A stretch of DNA of 64,000 bases from DATBGO01 sp050011895 (GCA_050011895.1 JBEKIF010000033.1:62001-126000); one strand, 5' to 3'. Shown: positions 31,663 to 40,979, counted from the stretch's first letter. Notes: generated by a model not told the origin, from the letters alone. Program-made: numbers and translations.

Positions 31663-32922
31663 ATGGCAACTGGACCGGCGACCGGAGGCTTAGCGTCGGC
31701 GACTGTCACCGGCGCCGGGCACGGCCGTCTGGTCTGGATCCTCGGCTCGCTCAGCGCGTTCGCGCCGCTGTCGATCGACATGTACCTGCCCGCGCTGCCG
31801 TCCATGGCACGCGGCCTGGGCACATCGGCGTCGGTCGCGCAGCTGAGCCTGACCGCATGCCTGGCCGGGCTCGCAGTCGGCCAGTTGCTGGCGGGCCCGC
31901 TCAGCGACGCGCTCGGGCGGCGGCGGCCGCTGCTGGCCGGGGTGGCGACTTATGCCGTGGCCTCGGCGCTTTGCGTTGCCGCACCGGACATCTGGGCGCT
32001 GCTGGCGATGCGGCTGTTGCAGGGCCTGGCCGGCGCGGCGGGTATCGTCATCGCCCGCGCCATGGTCAGGGACCTCTACGAGGGCAACGAGCTGGCGAGG
32101 TTTTTCGCGCTGCTGCTCATGGTCAACGGCACCGCCCCGATCGCCGCCCCGATCATCGGCGCCCAGCTGCTGCGGTTCACCTCATGGCGCGGGGTGTTCG
32201 CGGTGCTCGCCGGGATCGGCGTCGTGCTGCTGGTCGTGACGGCAGGCTGGCTGCCCGAGACGCTGCCCGCCGCCCGGCGGCACCGAGGCGGCGGCCGGGC
32301 GCTGCTGCGCGATGGCGGACGGCTGATCGCCGACCGGCAGTTCATTGGCTACGCCCTGGCCAGCGGCCTGGCTTTCGGCGCCATGTTCGCCTACATCTCG
32401 GGCTCGCCGTTCGTACTCCAGGCCATGTTCGGCATCTCACCGCAGCTATTCAGCCTGATATTCGCGATCAACGGGGCGGGCATTATCTGTGCCGGCCTGC
32501 TCTCGCGGCGGCTCGTCGGCCGCAGGTCCCCTCGCGAGCTGCTGACCGTCGGGCTTACCGGATCGGCGACCGGCGGGATCCTGCTTCTGGCCGCCGCTGT
32601 GCTGGCTATCGGCCTGCCGCTGATCCTGCCTGCCTTGTTCGTCATGGTGGCCAGCGTCGGGTTCATCCTGCCGAACGCAACCGCCCTGGCCCTATCCAGG
32701 TACGGCGGCCAGGCTGGCAGCGCGTCCGCCGTCATCGGGCTGGCCCAGTTCGCGATCGGCGCCGCTGCCGCGCCGCTGGTCGGCATCGCGGGCCCGCACA
32801 CCGACCTGCCGATGGCCGTCGTGATCAGCGTCCTGGGCATCAGTGCCCGCCTTAGCCGCCCGCGGACCAGGTCCCCGCTGGGCGGGGAATCCCCGGATAC
32901 AGCGGGCGGCCTGAGCAGCTGA
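31663..32922 (+). CDS. Bcr/CflA-family MFS multidrug exporter
   Basis: The 419-residue protein has 12 predicted helices and the Bcr/CflA signature SAFAPLSIDMYLPALPSMAR in the first helix, then LAGPLSDALGRRRPLL (MFS motif A) and RAMVRDLYEGNELARFFALL. It should export drugs or sulfonamide- or bicyclomycin-like compounds by proton antiport. GGGAG lies 8 nt before ATG 31663. The last 20 residues are cytoplasmic and Arg/Ser-rich. Substrate unknown. Confidence 0.88.
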   Translation: MATGPATGGLASATVTGAGHGRLVWILGSLSAFAPLSIDMYLPALPSMARGLGTSASVAQLSLTACLAGLAVGQLLAGPLSDALGRRRPLLAGVATYAVASALCVAAPDIWALLAMRLLQGLAGAAGIVIARAMVRDLYEGNELARFFALLLMVNGTAPIAAPIIGAQLLRFTSWRGVFAVLAGIGVVLLVVTAGWLPETLPAARRHRGGGRALLRDGGRLIADRQFIGYALASGLAFGAMFAYISGSPFVLQAMFGISPQLFSLIFAINGAGIICAGLLSRRLVGRRSPRELLTVGLTGSATGGILLLAAAVLAIGLPLILPALFVMVASVGFILPNATALALSRYGGQAGSASAVIGLAQFAIGAAAAPLVGIAGPHTDLPMAVVISVLGISARLSRPRTRSPLGGESPDTAGGLSS

Positions 32923-32986
32923 CCGCGTCGGGCCCGCCGGCCGCGTCGCTGCTGTCGGGCTAACCAGCGGGACTGCCCAGTGGCTG

Positions 32987-34573
32987 CTAAATGCCTGGCT
33001 GGCGGCCGGGCAGCAGGCGGCCTGCGGCCTGGCGTGCAGAGCTGGCGGACCGGCCGGCGCCGGGCGGGCCCTGATCCGCGCCGGTGCTGCCGCCGGGTTC
33101 CGCTCCTGGCGTCCACCGGTTGGTGAAGCACAGCCATAGCAGCCCGATGAGGGCGACGATGAGCGCGCCGGGCACGATCCACCTGTCGATGGCATTCGCG
33201 GTGCTAAAGAGCGACGCCGGATGCAAGTAGATGTAGTAGGTCACGCCAGGAAGTTCGGCCAGGGTGGCGGCGGTCAGGCGCAGCACGGCGATCCAGTCAA
33301 GCCGGGTAGCGGGCATCAGGGCCAGCAGCGGGAAGATCATCGCGTCGAACCACGGACGCTGTTGCGGCGAGAAGATGAGCCACCCCAGACTCAGGGCAAG
33401 GGCTGGCCGGACGCTGGCCATCCTGGCCGGTCCCGCGGGCATCCGGAGTAGCAGCACCACAGCCAGGGCCGCAGATGCGGACAGCGCGAGGATGTCCAGC
33501 CCCCGGCCCGAGTTCTGCCAGCCCAATAGCCGGGTCAGAAGCTGCCACGGCTGGTAGACGTCTGATTGCCCGGCTGCCCGCCCGGCCACGGCTGAGATCG
33601 CTTTCGGCCCCGCCAGTAGGTAGCTGGGCACCAGCACTGCGGCAGCCCCGGTCCCGATGGCCGCGAGGGTCAGTGGTGAGCGCCGCGCAGCCCAGCCAAG
33701 GCCAGCTGCGAACAGCGCAAAGGGGGCTTTGATGGCGATGGCGGCCCCGACCAGCACGCCCGCCAGCAGCCCGCGGCCGACGTTCAGGCGGCGCGCCGCT
33801 ATCAGCGCGAAGAGCCCGAGCGCAGCGCCAAGACCGTCGATGTGACCGCCCGCCACCACCGCGAACAGCATGAGCGGATTGACCGACCAGAGCAGGTGCG
33901 CCCGGGCCCGGCCGGTGGCATCCCGACGGAACATCCAGTCCAGGGCCAGGGCAACCGCCAGGAAGGCCAGCGCGTTCCACACCTTGAGCCAGAAAATTGT
34001 CCGGGCAGCCGAGGCGCCAGCTAGTTTCGCGGCTGCCCACTCGGTGGCAGTGCCCAGCGGGCCGTAGACAGAGGGGTCATACTCCCAGGGATGCGGCGCG
34101 ATCTTTCCTACCGGATCTCCCGAGGCCCTGAGCTGCGCGGGCGTCATCACGTAGGGGCTGTGCCCGAGCGCGGCGATCCGCCCGTATATCGCGTAGTCGA
34201 ACATGTCCGTGGACCCGATCGGCGGCAGCACAGTCAATACGGTCACCGCGATGACCGAGCCGATGACAAGCAGCCGTGGCCGTGGGCGCCACCCCCGCCT
34301 GACCGCTATCAGCCCCGCGGTCAGGCCGAGGCCGCCCGGCAGGACCGCCGCCCAGATCTGCAGCGACGTCCAGGCTGGTGCGATCCTAGCGTTAAAGAAA
34401 TACGGCGGCCAGCCACCAGCGCTGGGAAGCGCAGAGACCGCCGCCGACCGGCCTTCGAGCCCAACTGCGATGATCAAGGCAAGGCTCAGGCAGATGGCGG
34501 CTAGCGCACTTCGCCCGAGCCACCGGGCAGCCGGCGCGCGCGGTCCTTCGGCGGCATCATGCCGAAGTAGCAC
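32987..34573 (-). CDS. MptB-like GT-C mannosyltransferase
   Basis: The 528-residue protein has about 12 helices and an acidic first loop, GSTDMFDYAIYGRIAALGHS, with the Asp residues expected of polyprenol-phosphomannose-dependent enzymes. Conserved PHPWEYDPSVYGPLGTATEW and WSVNPLMLFAVVAGGHIDGL follow. In mycobacteria the MptA/MptB family extends alpha-1,6-mannan of lipomannan-type glycolipids on the outer face of the membrane. The C-terminal 40 residues are Gly/Pro/Arg-rich and disordered. The GTG at 34573 is the likely start. The exact sugar and acceptor are unknown. Confidence 0.78.
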   Translation of the reverse strand: MLLRHDAAEGPRAPAARWLGRSALAAICLSLALIIAVGLEGRSAAVSALPSAGGWPPYFFNARIAPAWTSLQIWAAVLPGGLGLTAGLIAVRRGWRPRPRLLVIGSVIAVTVLTVLPPIGSTDMFDYAIYGRIAALGHSPYVMTPAQLRASGDPVGKIAPHPWEYDPSVYGPLGTATEWAAAKLAGASAARTIFWLKVWNALAFLAVALALDWMFRRDATGRARAHLLWSVNPLMLFAVVAGGHIDGLGAALGLFALIAARRLNVGRGLLAGVLVGAAIAIKAPFALFAAGLGWAARRSPLTLAAIGTGAAAVLVPSYLLAGPKAISAVAGRAAGQSDVYQPWQLLTRLLGWQNSGRGLDILALSASAALAVVLLLRMPAGPARMASVRPALALSLGWLIFSPQQRPWFDAMIFPLLALMPATRLDWIAVLRLTAATLAELPGVTYYIYLHPASLFSTANAIDRWIVPGALIVALIGLLWLCFTNRWTPGAEPGGSTGADQGPPGAGRSASSARQAAGRLLPGRQPGI

Positions 34574-34771
34574 TGGTCATGGCCTTTCTGGAGCGGACCC
34601 CGGCCCCGCAAATGCCGGATTGAGCAGCGCCACCTGCACCGCATTCCGGTCAACGGCTGAAGAGGCGGGAAGGTGCCCGTCGGCCAGAATCGATCGCGGC
34701 AGCAGCGAATACTACCGGGTGTTCGCCGAGAGGCTGCATTGGGCGGAAGATGGGAGGCGGAGGTGTTCCGG

Positions 34772-35524
34772 ATGGCCGGTTACCTGACCAGGGACCGCGT
34801 CGCTGTCGCGGCGGCGGTGCTGGCACCGCTCGCGGCCGCCGCGGTGCTGCTGCCGTTTCGCGCTAGCTGGTCGAACACCAACGTGGCCCTGCTCCTTGTG
34901 GTGATCGTGGTGGCGGTGGCCGCCATCGGGAACCGCATCGCGGGCGGCATCGCCGCGGTGTCGGCCGCCGCGTGGTTCGACTTCTTCTTCACCCGGCCCT
35001 ACGAGCGGTTCGCGATTACCAAGTCGGCGGATGTCACAACCGCCGTACTGCTGCTCCTGGTGGGCCTGGCGGTGTCGCAGCTAGCCGCCAGGGCCCGGCA
35101 GCTGCAGGTGATCGCCATTACCGACGCCGCCTACCTCGCGCAGATCCACGACGCCGCCTCGCTGACCCAGACCGCCAGGTCACCGCACGCGGTGGTCGAG
35201 CTCGTGACGGAGCAGCTCACCGGGCTGCTAGGGCTGGAGGACTGCAGGTTCGAGTACGGGTCGCTGCTCGGTCATCCGCCGCGCCTGGAGCGGGACGGCA
35301 GCGTGGTCGTGGGGCGCCGTAACTGGGAGGTCGAGCGATGGGGGTTCCCCGCATCAGAAACCGAGCTGCGTACCTTCTGCAACGGCCAGTACTACGGGCG
35401 GTTCATGCTCCGTCCGAAGCCCGGATCGAAGCCGTCCCGGCAAGCGCGCCTCGTCGCCGTCACCCTCGCCGATCAGGCCGGGCGCGCGATCGGCGCCAGT
35501 GGCGCCGCTGCCGGTCACAGCTGA
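34772..35524 (+). CDS. DUF4118 (KdpD-type membrane sensor module) protein
   Basis: The 250-residue protein starts with four short hydrophobic segments (VAVAAAVLAPLAAAAVLLPF; NVALLLVVIVVAVAAIGNRI; GGIAAVSAAAWFDFFFTRPY; VTTAVLLLLVGLAVSQLAAR) typical of the DUF4118 sensor found in KdpD. A cytoplasmic GAF-like region (VVELVTEQLTGLLGLEDCRF) follows, but there is no histidine kinase domain. GGAGGCGGAGG upstream supports ATG 34772. It may be a stand-alone sensor or act with a distant kinase; function inferred only from the module. Confidence 0.78.
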   Translation: MAGYLTRDRVAVAAAVLAPLAAAAVLLPFRASWSNTNVALLLVVIVVAVAAIGNRIAGGIAAVSAAAWFDFFFTRPYERFAITKSADVTTAVLLLLVGLAVSQLAARARQLQVIAITDAAYLAQIHDAASLTQTARSPHAVVELVTEQLTGLLGLEDCRFEYGSLLGHPPRLERDGSVVVGRRNWEVERWGFPASETELRTFCNGQYYGRFMLRPKPGSKPSRQARLVAVTLADQAGRAIGASGAAAGHS

Positions 35525-35567
35525 GCAGCCCGGTCACAGCTCAGCGGCCCGGTCACAGCTCGTGCAC
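35511..35567. repeat. 19-bp tandem repeat, three copies
   Basis: CCGGTCACAGCTGAGCAGC and two variants occupy 35511-35529, 35530-35548 and 35549-35567. The first copy overlaps the stop codon region of the DUF4118 gene. The gap to the converging sqdB-like gene ends at 35620. Confidence 0.8.
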
Positions 35568-35619
35568 CGGCCGCGCTGACGGGCCGCAGCTCACGGCCCC
35601 GCCGGCCGGTGCGTCTCGG

Positions 35620-36861
35620 CTACCGCACGGCTGATTTTTGCTGCGCTGACTTTTGCTGCGCCGGCAGCTCGGTCACCAGGTCGGCGGAGGTTTCCATGCC
35701 CGCCCGCCAGACCGACCTGGACACGATCTTGCTCGGGTCGGCGCGGTGCCGGTACCTGGCAGCGATATCGGTGCACTCCTCGAGCAGCCCCTCAGACAGT
35801 GTGGTCGGCTCGAGGCCCAGAGCGAGGAACTGGTCGTTGCACGCACTTAGCTCGTTCTCGTAGGCCTCGCGCCTGGGGTTCGGCAGGTAGGCGATGTCCA
35901 CTCCCATCGCGTCGCCGACCAGCTTGGCGAGCTCGAGGACCCGGTGCGTCTCAGTGATCTGATTAAGGACGAGCGGCCTGGACCCTGACTCAGGCGGATT
36001 GGCCAGCGCGATCTCGATACACCGGACAGTGTCGCGGATGTGAATGAAAGCCCGGGTCTGGCCGCCGGTGCCGTGCACCGTGAGCGGGTGGCCGATGGCC
36101 GCCTGCATGAGGAAACGGTTGAGCACGGTGCCGTAATCGCCGTCGTAGTCGAAACGGTTGATGAGCCGTTCGTCGCGCTCTGTTTGCTCCGTCTGCGTGC
36201 CCCAGACGATCCCCTGGTGCAGATCGGTGATACGCAGCTGGTCGTTCTTGGCGTAGAACGAGAACATTAGCTGGTCGAGAGTCTTGGTCAGGTGATAGAC
36301 GGATCCCGGGTTCGCAGGGTGCAGGATCTCCCGCTCGAGCTCCCCGTCCGGCGTCGGCACCTTGACGGTCAGGTAACCCTCGGGGATCGGCGCGCTCCCC
36401 GACCAGCCGTAGCCGTAGACACCCATGGTGCCGAGGTGCACCAGCGCGGCATCGACGCCGGTAGCGACGAGGGCCGTCAGCAGATTGTGGGTGGCCCGGA
36501 CATTGTTGTCGACGGTGTAGCGCTTCGTGTGCTCCGACCGCATCGAATACGGCGCCGCGCGCTGCTCGGCAAAGTGCACGATCGCGTCGGGCCGGAGGCC
36601 TTCGAGGACTGCGACCAGCCGGTCGTATTCAGTGGCGAGATCAAGGTTCACGAAGCCGATGTCGCGTCCGGAGACCTCGCGCCAGACGCGAATCCGCTCA
36701 CCCAGCGGGCGGATGGGCGTCAGTGACTCCACCTCGAGCTCGACGTCGATCTTCCGGCGGCTAAGGTTGTCGACGATGGTGATGTCGTGACCACGGTCCG
36801 ACAGGTACAGCGTGGTCGGCCAGCCGCAGAAACCGTCGCCGCCCAGAACCAGAACGCGCAT
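35620..36861 (-). CDS. UDP-sulfoquinovose synthase-like (SqdB/SQD1) NAD-dependent enzyme
   Basis: The 413-residue protein has the SDR fold with SqdB-specific features: MRVLVLGGDGFCGWPTTLYL, DNLSRRKIDVELEVESL, FAEQRAAPYSMRS, VHLGTMGVYGYG, YHLTKTLDQLMFSFYAKN and RAFIHIRDTVRCIEIAL. SqdB makes UDP-sulfoquinovose from UDP-glucose and sulfite for sulfolipid. GGGAG is placed 5-6 nt before ATG 36861, better than the ATG at 36873. A 15-bp duplication (about 35634-35663) adds QQKSAQQKSA at the C-terminus. No sulfolipid glycosyltransferase is adjacent, so another sulfonated sugar is possible. It diverges from the FUSC gene. Confidence 0.82.
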   Translation of the reverse strand: MRVLVLGGDGFCGWPTTLYLSDRGHDITIVDNLSRRKIDVELEVESLTPIRPLGERIRVWREVSGRDIGFVNLDLATEYDRLVAVLEGLRPDAIVHFAEQRAAPYSMRSEHTKRYTVDNNVRATHNLLTALVATGVDAALVHLGTMGVYGYGWSGSAPIPEGYLTVKVPTPDGELEREILHPANPGSVYHLTKTLDQLMFSFYAKNDQLRITDLHQGIVWGTQTEQTERDERLINRFDYDGDYGTVLNRFLMQAAIGHPLTVHGTGGQTRAFIHIRDTVRCIEIALANPPESGSRPLVLNQITETHRVLELAKLVGDAMGVDIAYLPNPRREAYENELSACNDQFLALGLEPTTLSEGLLEECTDIAARYRHRADPSKIVSRSVWRAGMETSADLVTELPAQQKSAQQKSAVR

Positions 36862-37041
36862 TACGACTCCCATCTCGTTCGGCCAATGGAGCGGAGCCCA
36901 CGGCCGCTGCCGTTAGGGCCGGAACCAGCTGGGTCGTATCGCGACCGTCTTGGCATCGTCGCCGGCAGTCTACCGGGGCGCTCGCTGTGCGATGTTACCC
37001 CTGGTAAGAGCGGCGAAGCGGGTTTCCTAGAGTCATTGGCT

Positions 37042-38013
37042 GTGAACAACTGGCTACGCAAGGTCACTAAGGTACAGCTTGCCCCGCCCGGCGCGGCCGT
37101 GCGCCGGGCTCTGATGGTACTAGCCGCAGCTCTGCCAATCGTGGTGCTCGCCGCTTTCCTCGGCGGGATGCCCGGCACGGTCTGGGCCGTGCTCGGCCTG
37201 GTCACCGGTGCTACCTCCCGGGCGTTCCTGGATACGGCCCGCAGCGCGGCGCTGGCGCTTGCTATCGCGGGGCTGGTCGCCGCAGCCACCTCGGTAGCGG
37301 GCACGGCTGTGCCAGTCGGGCTAATCGTCGCGGGGGCCGCGCTGCTCGGCGGACTTGCGGACCGGTGGTCGGCAGGCTCGGCAACCCTGGCCCCCGTCAC
37401 GGCTGCCATTGCCGGAACCGGGTCCTTGTCCGGGCCACCCGGCCTGAGCTGGTGGGAAGCGGCCAGCTGGATCCTGGCCGGCGCTGCCTACGGGATTGCC
37501 GCCTTGGCGCTGCTGCGCACCCGCCCGCGCCCCAGGCAAGTCGAGGCGAGAAGGGCAGCCGCGCACGCCGCCATGCTCGCGGCCCTGTGCGGCGCCGCCG
37601 CGGGCCTCGCTGTGGCGTTCGGGCTGCCGCACGGCTACTGGATTGTCCTCAGCCTCGCATCCACACTGCGGCCGGTCGTCAGGGAATCGCCCCGAAGAGC
37701 CGTCCAGCGGATAACCGGAACCCTGCTGGGCGTGCTGATTCCGATTCCGCTTGTTTATTTTCTGCCTTCGGCGGCACTTATACCGATCGCCGCGCTGAGC
37801 ACGCTCGCCTTAGTTTCATATCTATTTGCTGGCGAATATACGCGCGAGGCAGTATTCATGACAGTTACTCTGGTCATTGTCACGTCTGGTGGCGTGAAGG
37901 CCAGCGCCATCGCCGTCGGCGAGATCCGGCTGGCCTGGACGATCCTCGGGGCACTGGTGGCCGGGGCAGCCGCAACCGCCCTGTGGCGGCTCGAGCGCGA
38001 CTGGCCGGACTGA
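37042..38013 (+). CDS. FUSC-family (aromatic acid exporter-like) membrane protein
   Basis: The 323-residue protein has two blocks of about five helices separated by a cytoplasmic Arg-rich linker (LRTRPRPRQVEARRAAAHAA), typical of FUSC proteins. The second block has GYWIVLSLASTLRPVVRESP and RAVQRITGTLLGVLIPIPLV, the conserved family core. Family members export fusaric acid or aromatic acids. The GTG at 37042 is preceded by TAGAGT (37028-37033) at 8 nt, favouring it over the longer open frame that would overlap sqdB. The substrate is unknown. Confidence 0.8.
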   Translation: MNNWLRKVTKVQLAPPGAAVRRALMVLAAALPIVVLAAFLGGMPGTVWAVLGLVTGATSRAFLDTARSAALALAIAGLVAAATSVAGTAVPVGLIVAGAALLGGLADRWSAGSATLAPVTAAIAGTGSLSGPPGLSWWEAASWILAGAAYGIAALALLRTRPRPRQVEARRAAAHAAMLAALCGAAAGLAVAFGLPHGYWIVLSLASTLRPVVRESPRRAVQRITGTLLGVLIPIPLVYFLPSAALIPIAALSTLALVSYLFAGEYTREAVFMTVTLVIVTSGGVKASAIAVGEIRLAWTILGALVAGAAATALWRLERDWPD

Positions 38014-38196
38014 GGCGGCGCGCAGTCCCGCGCCGGTGCTCCCGCCCGGGCGCCGCCAGCCTGACCTGGGCAAGGGCGGCCCTGAGGACGGTCGGTATGC
38101 TCAGCGGCATGCTGCCGAGCGCTGTCCGCTGACGTGTGGATGAATGTGGATGAATAGAGCACTGCCGGGCTGGTCTGCGCCCGGCATCGCACGTCG

Positions 38197-39084
38197 ATGA
38201 AACGCGCAGCCGTGGTGGCCAACCCCACGAAGCATGAGGACCGCGAGGGATTCAGGGACGTGGTCTGCGCGGCGATGTCCGCGCACGGCTGGAGCGAGCC
38301 GTTGTGGCTGGAGACGACGGTCGATGATCCTGGCACGGGGCAGGCGAGGACGGCTCTGACGGCGAAAGTCGACCTGGTGCTGGCCAGCGGTGGCGACGGC
38401 ACCGTCACGGCGTGCGCGGCGGCGGTGGCGGGCAGCGGCGTACCTCTTGCGGTAGTCCCGGCCGGGACGGGAAATTTGCTTGCCCGCAATCTCGGGTTGC
38501 CGCTCGGAGTCGACGAAGCGCTAGTCGTGGCGCTCACCGGCGCCGACAGAGAGCTTGATGTGGGCGTCGCGAACGGCAGGCCATTCATCGTTATGGCGGG
38601 CCTTGGTTTCGACGCGAGAATGCTGGACGGCGCCAGCGGGCCACTCAAGAAGCACATGGGGTGGGCGGCCTACGTCTTGTCGGCCTTGCAGCATCTGCAG
38701 GACCGGCCGGTGCGGGTCACGCTGCGGGCCGATGGCGGCCCGCCGCTCAGGCGGCGGGCCAACGCAGTGATCATCGGCAACGTCGGCTCGCTGCAGGCGG
38801 GCATCCCGCTGCTCCCGGATGCGAACCCAGCCGACGGGCTGCTGGACGCCGTGGTGCTGACGGCCCGGGGGTGGACCGCCTGGCTGGCTCTTTCGGCGCA
38901 CGTGCTGCTCCGACGGCGCGCTACCGGCCGCCTCGCCCGCATTGCGTTCCATGAACTCTGCGTCGACGTGGCCCGCAAGCAGCCGTGGCAGCTCGACGGC
39001 GAAGTCGTCGGCCGCACCTGGCAGCTGGTAGTCACGGTGCATGAGGGCAAGCTGTGCCTTCGCGTGCCAGCCGCTTCCAGGTAA
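38197..39084 (+). CDS. Diacylglycerol kinase-like lipid kinase
   Basis: The 295-residue protein has the DAGK catalytic N-domain: AAVVANPTKHEDREGF, LVLASGGDGTVTACAAAV (GGDGT nucleotide loop) and VVPAGTGNLLARNLGLPLGV, then the beta-rich C-domain with VMAGLGFDARMLDGA and IIGNVGSLQAGIPLLPDANP, ending in WQLDGEVVG. It phosphorylates a lipid, probably diacylglycerol or a related glycerol lipid, at the membrane surface. No partner gene is adjacent. It follows the FUSC gene by 183 bases on the same strand, with a probable separate promoter. Confidence 0.88.
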   Translation: MKRAAVVANPTKHEDREGFRDVVCAAMSAHGWSEPLWLETTVDDPGTGQARTALTAKVDLVLASGGDGTVTACAAAVAGSGVPLAVVPAGTGNLLARNLGLPLGVDEALVVALTGADRELDVGVANGRPFIVMAGLGFDARMLDGASGPLKKHMGWAAYVLSALQHLQDRPVRVTLRADGGPPLRRRANAVIIGNVGSLQAGIPLLPDANPADGLLDAVVLTARGWTAWLALSAHVLLRRRATGRLARIAFHELCVDVARKQPWQLDGEVVGRTWQLVVTVHEGKLCLRVPAASR

Positions 39085-39233
39085 CCCGGCGGCGCGGACG
39101 AAAGCTGGCGGCGGGCGCCAGGGAAGACCAGGGCCAGGGGCATCCGGGGCGGCCCGCCGCGGTTAGTCCATCGTTGTTACCTTGGCGTCACCGCAAGGCA
39201 TGCTGCTGGTTTGCTGGAAACGGCCGGCCGGGC

Positions 39234-40139
39234 TCAGTCTGTTCCTGCTGTTCCTGGCGGTCTTTCGACCGGTACCCGGTGGGGCGCGCCGCGGAGGCGC
39301 TCAGGCTGGCGAGACAGCCGCTGGTGGCGGGCCCGCTCCGGCGCGACCGGGCTGGCGGCCTCCTCGACATCGGTGCGGCTGATCGCCAGGTAGGCGACGA
39401 ATCCGACGATCACAATGGTCAGGCCGAGGGCGACCGGACCGCGCCCCATGTTGAGGCCGCCCAGTGAGTGCGGCACCGCCATCCAGTCCGCGGATGAGGC
39501 ACCGAGCGGCCGGGTCACGATGTAGGCGAACCAGAAGGCCACGATGGGGTTCAGGTTGAACCGCCAGTAGCCGATGGCCGGGACGGCGATGAGCACGGTG
39601 AACAGGATCCCCGAGGCCAGGTAGCCCAGGTGCAGGGTCATCGCGGTCAGGTCACCGGCAGCGGTGCCGAGCGCGAAGGTAGCCAGCACGGTGGCCCAGT
39701 AGAACACCTCCCGGCGCGGCGTGTAGATGCTGTGGATGGACAGCGTCTTCTCGGTCCGGAACCAGACGACGAAGATCACGCCCAGGGCGGCGGCGAAGAA
39801 CGGGGTGGACACCGCGTAAGGCACGCCAAGTTCGATGTGCAGCCCGTCGGCCGCCATCGTGCCGAACACCGCGACGATGACGACGGCCGTCCAGTAGACC
39901 CAGGCCATATACCGGCGGACCCGGAACTGGACCAGCAGCGCGGCCACAAAAGCCGTCAGGCCCAGGGCGCCGGCGATCACCGGGCCGAAGCGGTGGGCCA
40001 GGTAATCCGAGGTTGCCTCGCCCATGCCGGTCGTGAGGACCTTGGTGATCCAGAAGAAGACCGTGATCTGCGGGACCTTGCTGAGCGGGCGCGGGGCGGG
40101 CACGGTCGGCCTGGCTTGTCGCGGCCGGTCTGTCGTCAC
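39234..40139 (-). CDS. COG4705-type integral membrane protein
   Basis: The 301-residue protein has eight predicted helices. The N-terminal motif VPQITVFFWITKVLTTGMGE and the later ATVLATFALGTAAGDLTAMT form two similar halves, as in COG4705 proteins. Their role is unknown, possibly a transporter. The last 45 residues are Arg/Pro-rich, cytoplasmic and probably disordered. The GTG at 40139 lacks a clear ribosome site. It converges with the lipid kinase. Confidence 0.78.
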   Translation of the reverse strand: MTTDRPRQARPTVPAPRPLSKVPQITVFFWITKVLTTGMGEATSDYLAHRFGPVIAGALGLTAFVAALLVQFRVRRYMAWVYWTAVVIVAVFGTMAADGLHIELGVPYAVSTPFFAAALGVIFVVWFRTEKTLSIHSIYTPRREVFYWATVLATFALGTAAGDLTAMTLHLGYLASGILFTVLIAVPAIGYWRFNLNPIVAFWFAYIVTRPLGASSADWMAVPHSLGGLNMGRGPVALGLTIVIVGFVAYLAISRTDVEEAASPVAPERARHQRLSRQPERLRGAPHRVPVERPPGTAGTD

Positions 40140-40225
40140 GGCCGCAAGGATGCCACATCTACGCCGGGTCAGGTTATGGTACCTGGCGGGCTGATGCCGT
40201 GGCCGACCGTTCGGAGGGGCAGATC

Positions 40226-40642
40226 GTGGACTGGAAGCTTGAGGTAGTCGTGGTTCCTGTGTCGGACGTGGACCGCGCCAAGGCCTTCTACACCGACCAG
40301 GCCGGCTTCAATCTTGATGTCGACCACCGGGCTGGGGACGACTTCCGCGTTGTGCAGCTGACGCCGCCAGGCTCGTCGTGCTCGATCACGATCATGCGGA
40401 ACACCAACGCGGCGGGCTCCGTTCAAGGCCTGCATCTTGTCGTCTCCGACATCGACGCTGCCCGCGGGGAGCTCGCCGGGCGTGGCACTGATGTCGGCGA
40501 GATCTTCCATTTCGAGTCGGGCAGCCAGGTGCCAGGTCCTGATCCGCAGCGCAGCGACTACGGCTCGTTCTTTTCCTTCGGTGACCCGGACGGCAACAGC
40601 TGGCTTGTCCAGGAGGTCAAGCGAGCGGGACCCGGAGGGTGA
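40226..40642 (+). CDS. VOC-family (glyoxalase-like) protein
   Basis: The 138-residue protein has a paired beta-alpha-beta-beta-beta fold: VVVVPVSDVDRAKAFYTDQA, VVQLTPPGSSCSITI, LHLVVSDIDAARGELAGRGT and FSFGDPDGNSWLVQEV. The metal-ligand pattern (His in GLHLVV, Glu near the end of QEV) is partly kept. GGAGGGG lies before GTG 40226, choosing it over the earlier codon at 40199. It could be a dioxygenase-type or antibiotic-resistance VOC protein. It ends 2 bp from the converging gene. Confidence 0.85.
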   Translation: MDWKLEVVVVPVSDVDRAKAFYTDQAGFNLDVDHRAGDDFRVVQLTPPGSSCSITIMRNTNAAGSVQGLHLVVSDIDAARGELAGRGTDVGEIFHFESGSQVPGPDPQRSDYGSFFSFGDPDGNSWLVQEVKRAGPGG

Positions 40643-40643
40643 C

Positions 40644-40979
40644 CTAAGCGCTGCGCGCTCCGGCGCGCAGCAGGTTGAGCCGCCGCACGCGCGGGACCTG
40701 GCGCGGAACCGGGGCTTCCGGCTGGGCCGGGGCAGCATTGACAGGATCTGCGCGAGCCACGAATACCTGCGGGCTGATGGTATGCAGCGCGGATAGCAGT
40801 GCGCCGAGCCCATCGTCGTGGCTGAGTTCGAGCACGACATCGCCGGTTAGCTCGGCGGTATCGGCGGCCCTGGGCATCAGCCTGACCTGCCTGACTGGCT
40901 GGCCGGCGAGTGCCTCGTTCAGCAATGCATGGCTGCCCGGGTCGCCGGGCAGGGTGATCCGGATTCTCCAGATGGACAT
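40644..40979 (-). CDS. Small protein of unknown function (111 aa), ACT-like N-terminus
   Basis: The product has a predicted beta-alpha-beta N-terminus (IWRIRITLPGDPGSHALLNE, then VRQVRLMPRAADTAELTGDV) resembling ACT-type domains, a helix (LGALLSALHTISPQVFVARA) and an Ala/Pro/Arg tail. Similar short proteins occur in Streptomyces as I recall. GAGG lies 6 nt before the ATG. Function is unknown. Confidence 0.65.
   Translation of the reverse strand: MSIWRIRITLPGDPGSHALLNEALAGQPVRQVRLMPRAADTAELTGDVVLELSHDDGLGALLSALHTISPQVFVARADPVNAAPAQPEAPVPRQVPRVRRLNLLRAGARSA

Noticed and set aside
36787..37041. N-terminal extension of the FUSC protein
   Set aside because: It overlaps the sqdB-like gene start; the GTG at 37042 with a TANNNT box is better supported.
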